A stretch of DNA of 64,000 nt from Flavobacterium sp. LC2016-13 (GCF_009707955.1 NZ_WMDQ01000004.1:186001-250000); one strand, 5' to 3'; counted from the first letter of the stretch, positions 52,811-63,121 are shown. The notes: generated from the letters alone by a model not told the origin. Numbers and translations: made by a program.

Positions 52811-54688
52811 ATGTCGAAACCGTTTTATGCTTTTATTTTCTTTATTCTTTTAACGACCGTAAGTGCGCAAAATTATAGTGCTTCTTTATCAAATTATCAG
52901 GCATATAAAGCATTTAAGGGAAAACCATTATCTGATAAATTTTCAAATATCGAATCGGTAAAAGTTATTTATGATTTGAAAAGACAAAAAATGTACTATT
53001 TCAACAGCAGTCTGATTCGTTTACATTTCGATTTTGTGGTCAATTATTTAGGTTACAGTAAAGATCTTGATGTTTTTAACAACAATAATTATGGCGATAA
53101 TGAAAAAGACAGGGAATTATTATTAGGAAACCTGAACCACATCAAAGGAACTGACAAATGGATTTTTGAATTAGCAGCTTCAGATCACATGTCGATTTCA
53201 TTAATAGAACGATTTTATAATTTAATATTACAGTCAACCTTTATTGGCAAGGATTTGAAATTTTATCTAAACAATCCGGAACAAATAGAATGGTTTCAAC
53301 AGCATAAATTTAAAATTCCATGCGTTAAATCAGACTATATTTTTAATGAACTTACTTATCAGGAAGTCGTTTCAGGCAAAAATGTTGGTATTTTAAAACA
53401 GTACAAAGTCAAAGAGCTAGAAACGATAAAGCCAAATTCAGACGAGATTATTATTCTGGACGGAACTCCTGAAATTTTGCCTAATGTGAGAGGAATTATT
53501 GTAAATGAATTACAAACTCCGTTAAGCCATTTGGTATTATTAGGCAAAAACCGGAAGATTCCTATTATGGCTTACACAACTGTTTTTAAAGATCCAAATA
53601 TCAAAAAATTGATCTCTAAAAAGGTCGAATTAAAAATTGCTATTGATACTTTTTATATCAAAGAAACTGATAAAAAAATAGCACAAAAAGTCATTAAGAA
53701 AAAGAAAAAACTAACTGTAGATAACAGCGTTACCGAATTAGTCGATTTGGCTACAATACCTAAAAAAGGTGTCAATTATATTGGTTCGAAGGCGCAAAAT
53801 ATGGCGTATCTAATTGCTATTTCAAAAGATGTAAAATTTAAAACACCCGAAGATGCACACGCTATTCCGTTTTATTTTTACACAAAGCACATTCAAAAAA
53901 AATCAATCTATCCTTTAATCAATGAACTTTTGATTTATCCTCATAAAGATTCAACAATATGGGTTAAAAATCAACTGAAAAAAATACGCGATGCTATTAA
54001 AAAAGAACCAATTGATCCTTCTTTGATCTCTAAATTGAATGTTGCTTTTAAAAATACCAATTTTAAAAATTTCAGATTCAGATCTTCTACCAACGCCGAA
54101 GATATGGATGATTTTAATGGTGCAGGACTTTATGATTCTAAAACAGGAATTTTAGGAGATAGCATAAAAACTTTTGAAAAAGCCATTAAACTAGTTTGGG
54201 CAAGTACTTGGAATGAAAGTTCGTTTTTAGAAAGAGAACTTTTTGGCATTGATCAGGAAAGCATTGCAATGGGAGTTTTGGTTCATCGTTCTTTTCCGGA
54301 CGAATTGGCTAATGGCGTTGTCATTACAAAAAATATATTCAGAACAAATTTTACAGGAATTACCGTAAACGTTCAAAAAGGAGAAAATTCTGTTGTTAAA
54401 CCTGAAAAAGGAGAAGTTTGCGAACAATTTATTATTTATCATTTTAATACCGGAAGCGATGATAATGATTTTGATGTAGATTATACTTCTAATTCAAATC
54501 TTAATAATAATGAGCCCATATTAAGCAGAAAAGAAATCAGTACACTTTTCCTGGCAAGTACAAAAATCGAAACTAAAATGTACCGTTATTGGAGAAAAAA
54601 CGGTTTTCATCCCGTAGATATCGAATTTAAAATTGTTGGAGAAAACAGGGATTTATACATTAAACAAGTGAGACCTTTTAATGAATAA
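52811..54688 (+). CDS. Exported pyruvate-phosphate/glucan-water dikinase-like protein
   Basis: A 625-residue protein with a clear signal peptide (MSKPFYAFIFFILLTTVSAQ). An N-terminal ~185-residue part of unknown type is followed by a phosphohistidine swivelling domain (about 190-285), with phospho-acceptor His 240 in TPLSHLVLLGKNRKIP. A PPDK N-like ATP-grasp domain is at about 320-625: YIGSKAQNM (Lys 327), FRFRSSTNAEDMDDFNGAGLYDS (Arg 424, Glu 430, Asp 431), LVWASTWNESSFLERELFGI, and VDIEFKIV with IKQVRPF at the end. His domain before ATP-grasp, and the GAGLYDS phrase, resemble glucan water dikinase rather than PEP synthase. Export of an ATP-using dikinase is odd; substrate unknown. Confidence 0.75.
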   Translation: MSKPFYAFIFFILLTTVSAQNYSASLSNYQAYKAFKGKPLSDKFSNIESVKVIYDLKRQKMYYFNSSLIRLHFDFVVNYLGYSKDLDVFNNNNYGDNEKDRELLLGNLNHIKGTDKWIFELAASDHMSISLIERFYNLILQSTFIGKDLKFYLNNPEQIEWFQQHKFKIPCVKSDYIFNELTYQEVVSGKNVGILKQYKVKELETIKPNSDEIIILDGTPEILPNVRGIIVNELQTPLSHLVLLGKNRKIPIMAYTTVFKDPNIKKLISKKVELKIAIDTFYIKETDKKIAQKVIKKKKKLTVDNSVTELVDLATIPKKGVNYIGSKAQNMAYLIAISKDVKFKTPEDAHAIPFYFYTKHIQKKSIYPLINELLIYPHKDSTIWVKNQLKKIRDAIKKEPIDPSLISKLNVAFKNTNFKNFRFRSSTNAEDMDDFNGAGLYDSKTGILGDSIKTFEKAIKLVWASTWNESSFLERELFGIDQESIAMGVLVHRSFPDELANGVVITKNIFRTNFTGITVNVQKGENSVVKPEKGEVCEQFIIYHFNTGSDDNDFDVDYTSNSNLNNNEPILSRKEISTLFLASTKIETKMYRYWRKNGFHPVDIEFKIVGENRDLYIKQVRPFNE

Positions 54689-55246
54689 TTAGTATAAAAC
54701 TAAAATATCAATTTCGTTTCCGACAGTATTGATATTGATGATTTTAAAATCAAAATCTTCAATATTAATTTTACTCTGAATAGATTTTCTAATCGTTCCG
54801 TTGTCTAAAGAAAAATTGCTGTCTAATGCAATTTTAATAGTAACCGTATTTAGATATTTAGAAACTTTTCTGTTCACCAAAACGGAGCCAATGATATAAA
54901 ATCCGATTATAATTACCTGAAAAAACAATAGGATTTCTATTTTTTCATACGGATACATAATATCTAAAATGGAAAGTGTAATCGTCGCAAAAAGAAAAAT
55001 AATAGCATTTACAGTAAACGATTGTGTTCGAAATCTTAAAATAGAAAAAATCGCAAATAACCCGAACCCAATTCCTACTCCAATTTCGATTTTTGTAAAT
55101 AAATAACAAAGCGAAAAAGTACAAAGTCCAACAATAACCATCAACGGATTTATGATTTCATTATCTTTTCGGTTCGAGAAAAAATATAAAATAAGAATTG
55201 AGAAAAACAACAATAAAAATCGGCCGGCCAGTTCGTTTAAATCCAT
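54689..55246 (-). CDS. DUF4956 family membrane protein
   Basis: A 185-residue protein with four membrane helices (about 8-22, 33-50, 55-70, 78-130) and a cytoplasmic C-terminal domain of about 55 residues. The segment GVGIGFGLFAIFSILRFRTQSF is the conserved core of DUF4956, which is often found beside polyphosphate/VTC-like genes. Here the neighbour is the dikinase-like gene, convergent with abutting stop codons, so a functional link is only a guess. Confidence 0.85.
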   Translation of the reverse strand: MDLNELAGRFLLLFFSILILYFFSNRKDNEIINPLMVIVGLCTFSLCYLFTKIEIGVGIGFGLFAIFSILRFRTQSFTVNAIIFLFATITLSILDIMYPYEKIEILLFFQVIIIGFYIIGSVLVNRKVSKYLNTVTIKIALDSNFSLDNGTIRKSIQSKINIEDFDFKIININTVGNEIDILVLY

Positions 55247-55305
55247 TTTATAATAGTATTGAATCCAAATTTAATCAAATTATGTTTTGATTATAAATAA
55301 AGTTT

Positions 55306-55386
55306 GCCACAAATCACACAAATTATAACGAATTGATTTAACTTACATTGCTAAAAAAATCAGTGCTAATTTGTATAATTTGTGGC
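55306..55386. repeat. GCCACAAATCACACAAATT inverted repeat, copy 3
   Basis: The left arm starts GCCACAAATCACACAAATTA (55306). The right arm ends CTAATTTGTATAATTTGTGGC (55386). It occupies the gap between the DUF4956 gene start and the YwqK gene end. Confidence 0.65.
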
Positions 55387-55412
55387 AAAAAAAATGGGCA
55401 GCAAAGCCGCCC
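55387..55412 (-). terminator. Terminator of the 55430 YwqK-repeat gene
   Basis: On the minus strand GGGCGGC, TTT, GCTGCCC is followed by an eight-T run. It directly abuts the inverted repeat. Confidence 0.75.
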
Positions 55413-55429
55413 AATATATTTAAGAATTC

Positions 55430-56149
55430 TTATTCCATTTTAGGTTTAGAATCAGCTTTGTAACTGCTTTTCGGATCACTCATATTAACTTCTTTCGTTA
55501 GTTTTCCTTTTAAGTAAAACTGCCACATTCCAGCTTTTTTTCCGTTAATAAATTTTCCTTTAGAAGCTACTACTCCATCAGAATCATAAAAAACAGCATC
55601 TCCATTATATTGATCGTTGCCATAAGTAGTTTGTTCTAAAATAATTCCGTTTTGTCCAAACTTTTTATAGATTCCTTCTTTCTTGCCATTTTTATACGTC
55701 ATTTCTTCAGCCACTTTCGAGTTCGGATAATAAACCGTTCTTGGTCCTTCAAGCTTTCCGTTTTTGTAGTTTTCGACTGCCATTATTATTTTAGAAGCTT
55801 TGTGATAATACTTCCATTCGCCTTCATAGTTTTTTCCAATAACTTTGCCTTCGCTTACTATATTTTTACTCTGATCATAAAAAATGTTGTATGCACTTCC
55901 ATCGTTAGCAGTAAAATCTCTGGTTGCAATTACATCGCCTTTTTTAGTATCATCAAAAAATTTAAATACTCCTGTTTCTTTTCCATGACTAAAAGTACCT
56001 TCATAACGAGGACGTTTAGAAACTTCATAAATTCCTTTCCACAAACCATCTTTTTTTCCGCTTTCATCAAGTTTATTTAAGTCAGTTTGAGCAGTTATTA
56101 CAAAAGCATTCAATAATGCCAATCCAAAAATTATTCTTTTTAAAATCAT
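55430..56149 (-). CDS. Exported YwqK/MORN_2-repeat protein (short)
   Basis: A 239-residue protein with signal peptide (MILKRIIFGLALLNAFVITAQ) and about eight YwqK repeats of about 23 residues (RPRYEGTFSHGKETGVFKFFDD, YKNGKLEGPRTVYYPNSKVAEEM, YKNGKKEGIYKKFGQNGIILEQTTY). It shares its repeat type with the 1083-residue protein at 41227 but has no TPR part. It is often named an antitoxin; no toxin gene is adjacent and export argues against that. Probably an envelope protein. It lies after yidC on the same strand, with a terminator between. Confidence 0.82.
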   Translation of the reverse strand: MILKRIIFGLALLNAFVITAQTDLNKLDESGKKDGLWKGIYEVSKRPRYEGTFSHGKETGVFKFFDDTKKGDVIATRDFTANDGSAYNIFYDQSKNIVSEGKVIGKNYEGEWKYYHKASKIIMAVENYKNGKLEGPRTVYYPNSKVAEEMTYKNGKKEGIYKKFGQNGIILEQTTYGNDQYNGDAVFYDSDGVVASKGKFINGKKAGMWQFYLKGKLTKEVNMSDPKSSYKADSKPKME

Positions 56150-56208
56150 CTTATATTCAATTTTAAACTTAAACGAAATTGTGCTTTATAAAGTATATCG
56201 ACAAGTAT

Positions 56209-56240
56209 AAAAAAAATCCCGATAAATCGAGATTTTTTTT
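56209..56240 (-). terminator. Terminator of yidC
   Basis: AAAAATCCCGA and TCGAGATTTTT form a stem with one mismatch on the minus strand, with a T-rich tract on each side, between yidC and the YwqK-repeat gene. Confidence 0.6.
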
Positions 56241-56246
56241 ATTGTA

Positions 56247-58160
56247 TTATTTCTTTTTATTCTGAGCTTTTGCAGCTTCTTGTTGCTCCATAACTTCCTG
56301 AAGACGCTTTTGAAACTTACTTTGTTTTTTAGGCTCTTTTAATTTATTTTCCTGAATCTGAGCATGAATTTTATCCGTATCAACAATATAGTTTTTAATT
56401 ACAAACATAATTCCGATTGTAATTAAGTTAGAGATAAAGTTATACAAACTCAAACCTGCACCATAACTATTGAAGAAGATTAACATCATTAATGGCGAAA
56501 CATAAATCATGATTTTCATCATTTTTGCCATATCCGGCATACCTTCTTGCTGAGGCGCTGCCATTTGCTGATCTCCAGAAGTCATTTTCATGTAGAAGAA
56601 AATTGCAATTGCTGCCAAAATTGGAAACAAACTAATATGATCTCCATATAATGGAATATTAAATGGCAATTTTACAACCGAGTCAAATGAAGATAAATCG
56701 TCTGCCCAAAGGAAACCTTTTTGTCTTAACTCAAAAGCTGAAGGGAAAAACTGGAACGAAGCATACATAAACGGAAGCTGAATCAATGCCGGAATACATC
56801 CTGCCATTGGGTTTACTCCTGCTTTGTTGTATAATTTCATCGTTTCTTGTTGTTTCTTCATTGGGTCTTTTTTGAATTTTTCTCCCAATTCTGTAATTTC
56901 AGGACGTAAAACTTTCATTTTAGCCTGAGACAAGAATGACTTATAAGTAATTGGCGACATGGCCAATTTGATCAAAATTGTAAAAATGATAATTGCAATT
57001 CCTAAAGACAATCCAATTGTTGAACTTAAAAATCCGAATAACGGAATGAAAACCCATTTGTTAATCCATCCGAAAATTCCCCAACCTAATGGAATAATTT
57101 TTTCAAAGTTTTTATCGTATGCTTTTAAAGTTTTATAATCAGCCGGTCCAAAATACCAGCTCATTTTATAATCAACTTCTCCATTAGAAAAAGCCAAAGG
57201 AACAGTTGCTTTAAATTGTTTTGTAAATACAGTATCGATTTTTTCATCTTTAACTAAATCATCAGATTGCAATTTAGAGGTTGCAAATGCTTTATCTGTT
57301 GATAAAATAGCCGTGAAAAAATGTTGTTTAAACGCAATAAATTTTAGTTTTTCAGGAGCTTCTTCTTTTCCCTGACCACGATTGTTTACTGAGCTGAATT
57401 TTTCATCTCCGTATTCATACTCAATTTGAGCATAGCGATTTTCATAAGAAATACTTTTCTCGTTTCTGTACGTTTTTAAATCCCAAACTAAATCTAATGG
57501 TTTAGATGAATTTAAAACTTTGTTTAAACCTTGTGAACGAATGTCAAAACCAACTAAATAATCATTTGGTTTTAATATGTATTTGTATTCTAAAAATTCG
57601 TTAGCTCCGGCTTTCAAACGCATTGTCAAAACCTGATCAGCACCAACTTTTGTTAATGTTGGTTCAAAAAACAAATCTTTAGAGTTTAAAGTTCTGTTAT
57701 CTGTTGTTTGTAACTGAATATTTAAATTAGCATTATTGTCTTTAATCAACTCTACTAATTGACCTGAACCTTTTTTAAACCTTTCAAATTCTTTAAGCGT
57801 AGCTTCAACGATATAACCACCTTTATTAGCGATTTTAAGTTTTAGCTTTTCGTTTTCAATAGTTGTAAAAGTTTCTTTTGCAGAAGGAAGCGTAGCAGAA
57901 TATGCAAATCCACCTAAAGTTTTTTGCAATTGAGCCAACTGAACAGTATCCCCCGGAGTTGCAGCAGCAACCGGTAAAACAGCTGTTTTAGTTTTATCAG
58001 CTTTTGCCTGAGCTTCTTGTTTCGCTACTAATTCTTTCTTTGCTTTTTCAGCAGCGATCTCTTTGTCAGAAGGCTGATTTTGGTACATAATCCAAATCAA
58101 AATTCCAAATATCAATACAAAACCAATGATTGAATTAAGATCAAATTTTTTTTCTTCCAT
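56247..58160 (-). CDS. yidC: Membrane protein insertase YidC
   Basis: A 637-residue inner-membrane insertase. Helix 1 is at about 11-25 (IIGFVLIFGILIWIMY). A long Lys/Ala linker leads to the periplasmic beta domain (about 90-350). The conserved 60KD core follows: GWGIFGWINKWVFIPLFGFLSS, KSFLSQAKMKVLRPEI, PMAGCIPALIQLPFMYASFQFFPSA, with the positively charged cytoplasmic tail (KQSKFQKRLQEVMEQQ). Bacteroidota YidC is long in this way. Its promoter is not obvious, and pyrG lies 82 bases upstream on the same strand, so co-transcription is plausible. Confidence 0.96.
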   Translation of the reverse strand: MEEKKFDLNSIIGFVLIFGILIWIMYQNQPSDKEIAAEKAKKELVAKQEAQAKADKTKTAVLPVAAATPGDTVQLAQLQKTLGGFAYSATLPSAKETFTTIENEKLKLKIANKGGYIVEATLKEFERFKKGSGQLVELIKDNNANLNIQLQTTDNRTLNSKDLFFEPTLTKVGADQVLTMRLKAGANEFLEYKYILKPNDYLVGFDIRSQGLNKVLNSSKPLDLVWDLKTYRNEKSISYENRYAQIEYEYGDEKFSSVNNRGQGKEEAPEKLKFIAFKQHFFTAILSTDKAFATSKLQSDDLVKDEKIDTVFTKQFKATVPLAFSNGEVDYKMSWYFGPADYKTLKAYDKNFEKIIPLGWGIFGWINKWVFIPLFGFLSSTIGLSLGIAIIIFTILIKLAMSPITYKSFLSQAKMKVLRPEITELGEKFKKDPMKKQQETMKLYNKAGVNPMAGCIPALIQLPFMYASFQFFPSAFELRQKGFLWADDLSSFDSVVKLPFNIPLYGDHISLFPILAAIAIFFYMKMTSGDQQMAAPQQEGMPDMAKMMKIMIYVSPLMMLIFFNSYGAGLSLYNFISNLITIGIMFVIKNYIVDTDKIHAQIQENKLKEPKKQSKFQKRLQEVMEQQEAAKAQNKKK

Positions 58161-58242
58161 TATAATTTAAAAAAGGTTATTCGTTAAAGGCTATTAGTTA
58201 TGAGTTTAACTCAAACGTTACAACTTTTCAGAATATTAATTA

Positions 58243-59955
<1,713 letters not shown>

Positions 59956-60162
59956 TTAAACAGAATGATTACTTGGTTTTATAATCGATAATTTTAACTT
60001 TTAATTAGAGTTTTTTTTGAAGAATGTTCTTAATTCAAGAGAATAAAATAATCTTTCAAATTACTAGAAAAAGAATATAAAACTTAAAAAAAGCAAAGTC
60101 ATAGATATATTTCAGCAGTAACAAGCAATACTTATAAAAAGAGGTAAATATTGAACAAAAAA

Positions 60163-60254
60163 AATATTATAATTTTAAAACATCGACTTGTACACATTTA
60201 AAAATTCAGTCTTGAATTCTGTGGTGTCAATATACTTTTAAAAATTATAATATT
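60163..60254. repeat. 92-bp repeat, copy 1, with inverted ends
   Basis: It starts AATATTATAATTTTAAAA and ends CTTTTAAAAATTATAATATT, so the ends are inverted. Inside is a conserved core with GACTTGTACACATT and the small palindrome AATTCAGTCTTGAATT followed by CTGTGG. A second copy follows after 12 bases. It lies in the 558-base gap between pyrG and the DUF3820 gene, where no coding frame is seen; the rest of that gap holds only the pyrG promoter. Confidence 0.8.
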
Positions 60255-60266
60255 TTTTATGTAGTA

Positions 60267-60358
60267 AATATTATAATTTCAAAATATTGACTTGTACACA
60301 TTAAAAAATTCAGTCTTGAATTCTGTGGTATCAATTAGTTTTTAAAAATTGTAATATT
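60267..60358. repeat. 92-bp repeat, copy 2, with inverted ends
   Basis: Same length and order as copy 1 with about ten differences, mostly in the A+T-rich arms. The core from GACTTGTACACATT to CTGTGGT is nearly unchanged, suggesting the core is under constraint. Confidence 0.8.
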
Positions 60359-60414
60359 TTATATATCAAACTTAAATAAAAAAAATGAAATAGCAAAAGA
60401 TTTTTCTTACTATT

Positions 60415-60651
60415 TTATTTTAAAGGTTTAGGGTACTGTTTTTTAATGTTTCTGATCAATTCTTCTAATCCATTTAATTTTAATTCATAGATAAGCGCCA
60501 ATTGCTGACCTAATTCACCATTAGGAAATCCTTTACTATGATACCAAACTACATAATATTCAGGTAAATCAATTAAAAAACGTCCTTCGTATTTCCCGAA
60601 AGGCATTTTGGTATGAGCTAATTTTATGAGAAGTTTTTTGTCTTGTTCCAT
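60415..60651 (-). CDS. DUF3820 family protein
   Basis: A 78-residue protein with the DUF3820 pattern: LAHTKMPFGKYEGRFLIDLPEYYVVWYHSKGFPNGELGQQLALIYELKLNGLEELI. Typical members have this MPFGKYKGxxLxDLPxxYLxWL signature and are found alone or fused to exonuclease domains, so a nucleic-acid-related role is possible. It stands alone between the 92-bp repeats and the palindromic repeat at 60771. Confidence 0.85.
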   Translation of the reverse strand: MEQDKKLLIKLAHTKMPFGKYEGRFLIDLPEYYVVWYHSKGFPNGELGQQLALIYELKLNGLEELIRNIKKQYPKPLK

Positions 60652-60770
60652 TTTTTTTAGAGAAGAAAGAAGCCAGAAGAAAGAAAATAGATTGTTCAGC
60701 TTACTTTAGTTGTGTGCAAAACTATCATTTATTTTTTCTTTTACCACAGGTTAAAAGGATTTAAAAGATT

Positions 60771-60822
60771 TTCGCCACGAATTCACGAATTGGTTTAAAT
60801 CAATTCGTGAATTCGTGGCGAA
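60771..60822. repeat. Perfect 22-bp inverted repeat (GCCACGAATTCACGAATT family), copy 4
   Basis: TTCGCCACGAATTCACGAAT and two more bases (60771-60792), loop GTTTAAAT, then the exact complement (60801-60822). It is preceded by an ACCACAGGTTAAAAGGATT phrase (60743 on) of the copy 2 type. It may serve as a transcript end for nagB, but it lacks a T-run on that strand. Confidence 0.7.
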
Positions 60823-60830
60823 TATAAAAT

Positions 60831-60869
60831 CTTAGAATCTTAGTTCCTTACAACCTTAGCAGCTTAGTA
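60831..60869. repeat. CTTAG-phrase repeat (inverted CTAAGGTTCTGAG family) over the nagB end
   Basis: The plus strand reads CTTAGAATCTTAGTTCCTTA and then CAACCTTAGCAGCTTAG. It is the reverse of the phrases at 5289 and 38667. It includes the nagB stop codon (60864-60866). Confidence 0.5.
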
Positions 60870-62792
60870 ATGCCATCTCACAAACGCTTCCATCGCGGCA
60901 TAACTTGCTAAACCTAATTGTTGGTATAAAGCTGCTGTTTCGTGGTTTCTGTCTTCGGCTCTTTGCCAAAACTCCCTGGCATCAGTTCCCTGAAAAACAA
61001 CACCGTCTTTTTGGGATTGGTGTTTGAAGATTCCGTGACGTTTTGCCAAAACCTGATCCGGACTCATCGGTACTGCCATTTCAACTTCATCGATTCCCCA
61101 TTCCTGCCATGCGCCTCGGTACAACCATAACCAGCAATCATTCATGAATTCTTTTGGTTTTAATACTTTTACAGCTTCAAAAATAGCATCCAGACAAACT
61201 TTATGGGTTCCGTGTGGATCTGCCAGATCTCCTGCTGCATAAATTTGATGCGGTTTTATTTTTTCAATTAAATCAACTGTCAATTGAATATCTTCCGGTC
61301 CGATTGGTTTCTTTTCGATGGTTCCGGTTTCATAAAATGGTAATTCCATAAAATGAATCTGGTCATCGTTCAGCCCCACAAAATGACTTGTGGCTCTCGC
61401 CTCGCCTTTTCTGATCAACCCTTTAATATATCTTACTTCGGGAATATCAATTTCGCTGTTCTTTTTATTCTCTAAAAATGTTTGTGCTTTTTGATATATG
61501 TTATCTGCTTCCGCGCTTTTGATGTTGAATTTTTCGTTGTAATCAATTACGAATCTGGCAAATCTTAAAGCTTCGTCATCCGCAACCGCGATATTTCCAG
61601 AAGTTTGGTACGCCACATGCACTTCATGTCCCTGTTCCTGCAGGCGCATGAAAGTTCCTCCCATACTGATGATATCATCATCGGGATGCGGACTGAAAAT
61701 CAACACACGTTTTTTGGTTGGTTCTGCCCTTTCAGGACGGTTGGAATCATCTGCATTTGGTTTTCCACCCGGCCAGCCCGTAATGGTATTTTGCAGTTTG
61801 TTGAATATTTTGATATTGATGTCGTAAGCAGGACCTGAATCTGCCAGTAAATCACTCATTCCGTTTTCGATATAATCGGCATCGGTAAGCATTAAAATTG
61901 GTTTTTTAAGATCCAATGCCAGTCCCAAAACCGCTTTTCTGATTAACTTATCGGTCCAGATTACTTTTTCAACCAGCCACGGCCTGTTGATTCTCGTTAG
62001 TTTTGAAGAAGCTTCTTTGTCCAAAACAAAAACCGCATTATTATGTTCCTGTAAAAACGAAGCCGGAATTTGATTCGTTACTTCATCTTCAACTGATTTT
62101 TTAATAATGCTCGCTTTTCCTTCTCCCCACGCCATCAATATTACTTGTTTGGCTTCCATGATTTTTTTTACACCAAGGGTAATAGCGGTTCTTGGCGTGT
62201 TGCTCAATCCCGAAAAATCCTTGCTTGCCGCAACCCTTGTAATATGGTCCAGCGCCACCAAACGTGTTTTTGAGTTTTGAAGCGAACCCGATTCATTAAA
62301 ACCAATATGTCCGTTTCCTCCAATGCCAAGAATCTGCAGATCGATTCCGCCCAAAGCTTCGATTTTGGCTTCGTATTCATGGCAGTAATCCGCGATTTGT
62401 TCCTTGGTTAAAAGCCCGTCAGGAACATGCGCGTTTTCAGGCAGGATATCAACATGGTCAAACAAAAGTTCTTTCATGAATCGGACATAACTGTTGATCG
62501 AATTAGGCTGCATCGGATAATATTCATCCAGATTGAAACTGATTACGTTTTTAAAACTCAAACCTTCTTCTTTATGAAGTCTTACCAGTTCAGCATATAA
62601 TCCTTTTGGGGAAGATCCTGTGGCCAATCCCAAAATACAAGGCTGGTTTTCTTTTTGTTTTGATTGAATTAAAGCTGCAATTTCTTTGGCAACCGCTTTT
62701 GAGGCATCAGATGAATTCTCAAAAACAACCGTATTGATGTTCTCGAAACGTTTCTCGAATCCTGTTGCTTTGTCTACTTTACTTTTTAACAT
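60864..62792 (-). CDS. nagB: Glucosamine-6-phosphate deaminase fused to PIG-L/LmbE-type deacetylase domain
   Basis: A 642-residue cytoplasmic fusion. The N-terminal ~275 residues are NagB, which converts glucosamine-6-phosphate to fructose-6-phosphate and ammonia: LGLATGSSPKGLY, SFNLDEYYPM (Asp 89), GIGGNGHIGFNESGS (His 162), ALDHITRVAA. After an Asn/Asp-rich linker, residues ~360-642 form a LmbE/PIG-L domain with zinc motif FSPHPDDDIISMGGT (368-373) and DPHGTHKVC. That family removes N-acetyl groups, so one chain could deacetylate and deaminate an amino sugar. The fused form is, as far as I recall, frequent in Bacteroidota. Zinc site intact. Confidence 0.93.
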   Translation of the reverse strand: MLKSKVDKATGFEKRFENINTVVFENSSDASKAVAKEIAALIQSKQKENQPCILGLATGSSPKGLYAELVRLHKEEGLSFKNVISFNLDEYYPMQPNSINSYVRFMKELLFDHVDILPENAHVPDGLLTKEQIADYCHEYEAKIEALGGIDLQILGIGGNGHIGFNESGSLQNSKTRLVALDHITRVAASKDFSGLSNTPRTAITLGVKKIMEAKQVILMAWGEGKASIIKKSVEDEVTNQIPASFLQEHNNAVFVLDKEASSKLTRINRPWLVEKVIWTDKLIRKAVLGLALDLKKPILMLTDADYIENGMSDLLADSGPAYDINIKIFNKLQNTITGWPGGKPNADDSNRPERAEPTKKRVLIFSPHPDDDIISMGGTFMRLQEQGHEVHVAYQTSGNIAVADDEALRFARFVIDYNEKFNIKSAEADNIYQKAQTFLENKKNSEIDIPEVRYIKGLIRKGEARATSHFVGLNDDQIHFMELPFYETGTIEKKPIGPEDIQLTVDLIEKIKPHQIYAAGDLADPHGTHKVCLDAIFEAVKVLKPKEFMNDCWLWLYRGAWQEWGIDEVEMAVPMSPDQVLAKRHGIFKHQSQKDGVVFQGTDAREFWQRAEDRNHETAALYQQLGLASYAAMEAFVRWHY

Positions 62793-63010
62793 AACTATAT
62801 ATTTTCTTTTATTTTAAATTTCTGTCTTTATCAAAATCATTTCAAGAAGCCTAAATCTCGTTACAAAGAAATTAAATCACTCAAAATCAATATTATATAA
62901 AGATAAACCCTTTCAAATTACAATACAATAAAACTTAGCAAACTCAATTAAACCTAGACTTCAGGCTTTTTTGCAAATTATTATACCGAATTGCAATTAT
63001 TTTGTAAATG

Positions 63011-63030
63011 TATGCATTTTTTTTGCAATA
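63011..63030 (-). promoter_or_regulatory. TATGCATnTTTTTTGCAAT element, copy 1, upstream of nagB
   Basis: The plus strand reads TATGCATTTTTTTTGCAATA. It is repeated at 63122-63140 with one change in the shared part. Both lie in the 417-base gap upstream of nagB; a further GAATTGCAATTATT lies nearby at about 62989. Candidate binding sites for a nagB regulator. No coding frame is evident in this gap. Confidence 0.45.
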
Positions 63031-63121
63031 CAAAGAAAATATAACTTAATAACTTTTTCTTAACTACTTGTTATATATAAGAAATACTAAGATTTTCAAC
63101 GTAATTTCCATTTAATTCCAC

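Noticed and set aside
41227..56149. YwqK-repeat proteins considered as antitoxins of toxin-antitoxin systems
   Set aside because: Both are exported by signal peptides and no toxin-like gene is adjacent; the transglutaminase genes are themselves exported.
60163..60358. Direct repeats considered as a short CRISPR array
   Set aside because: The units are 92 bases with 12-base spacing, there are only two, the ends are inverted and no cas gene is near.
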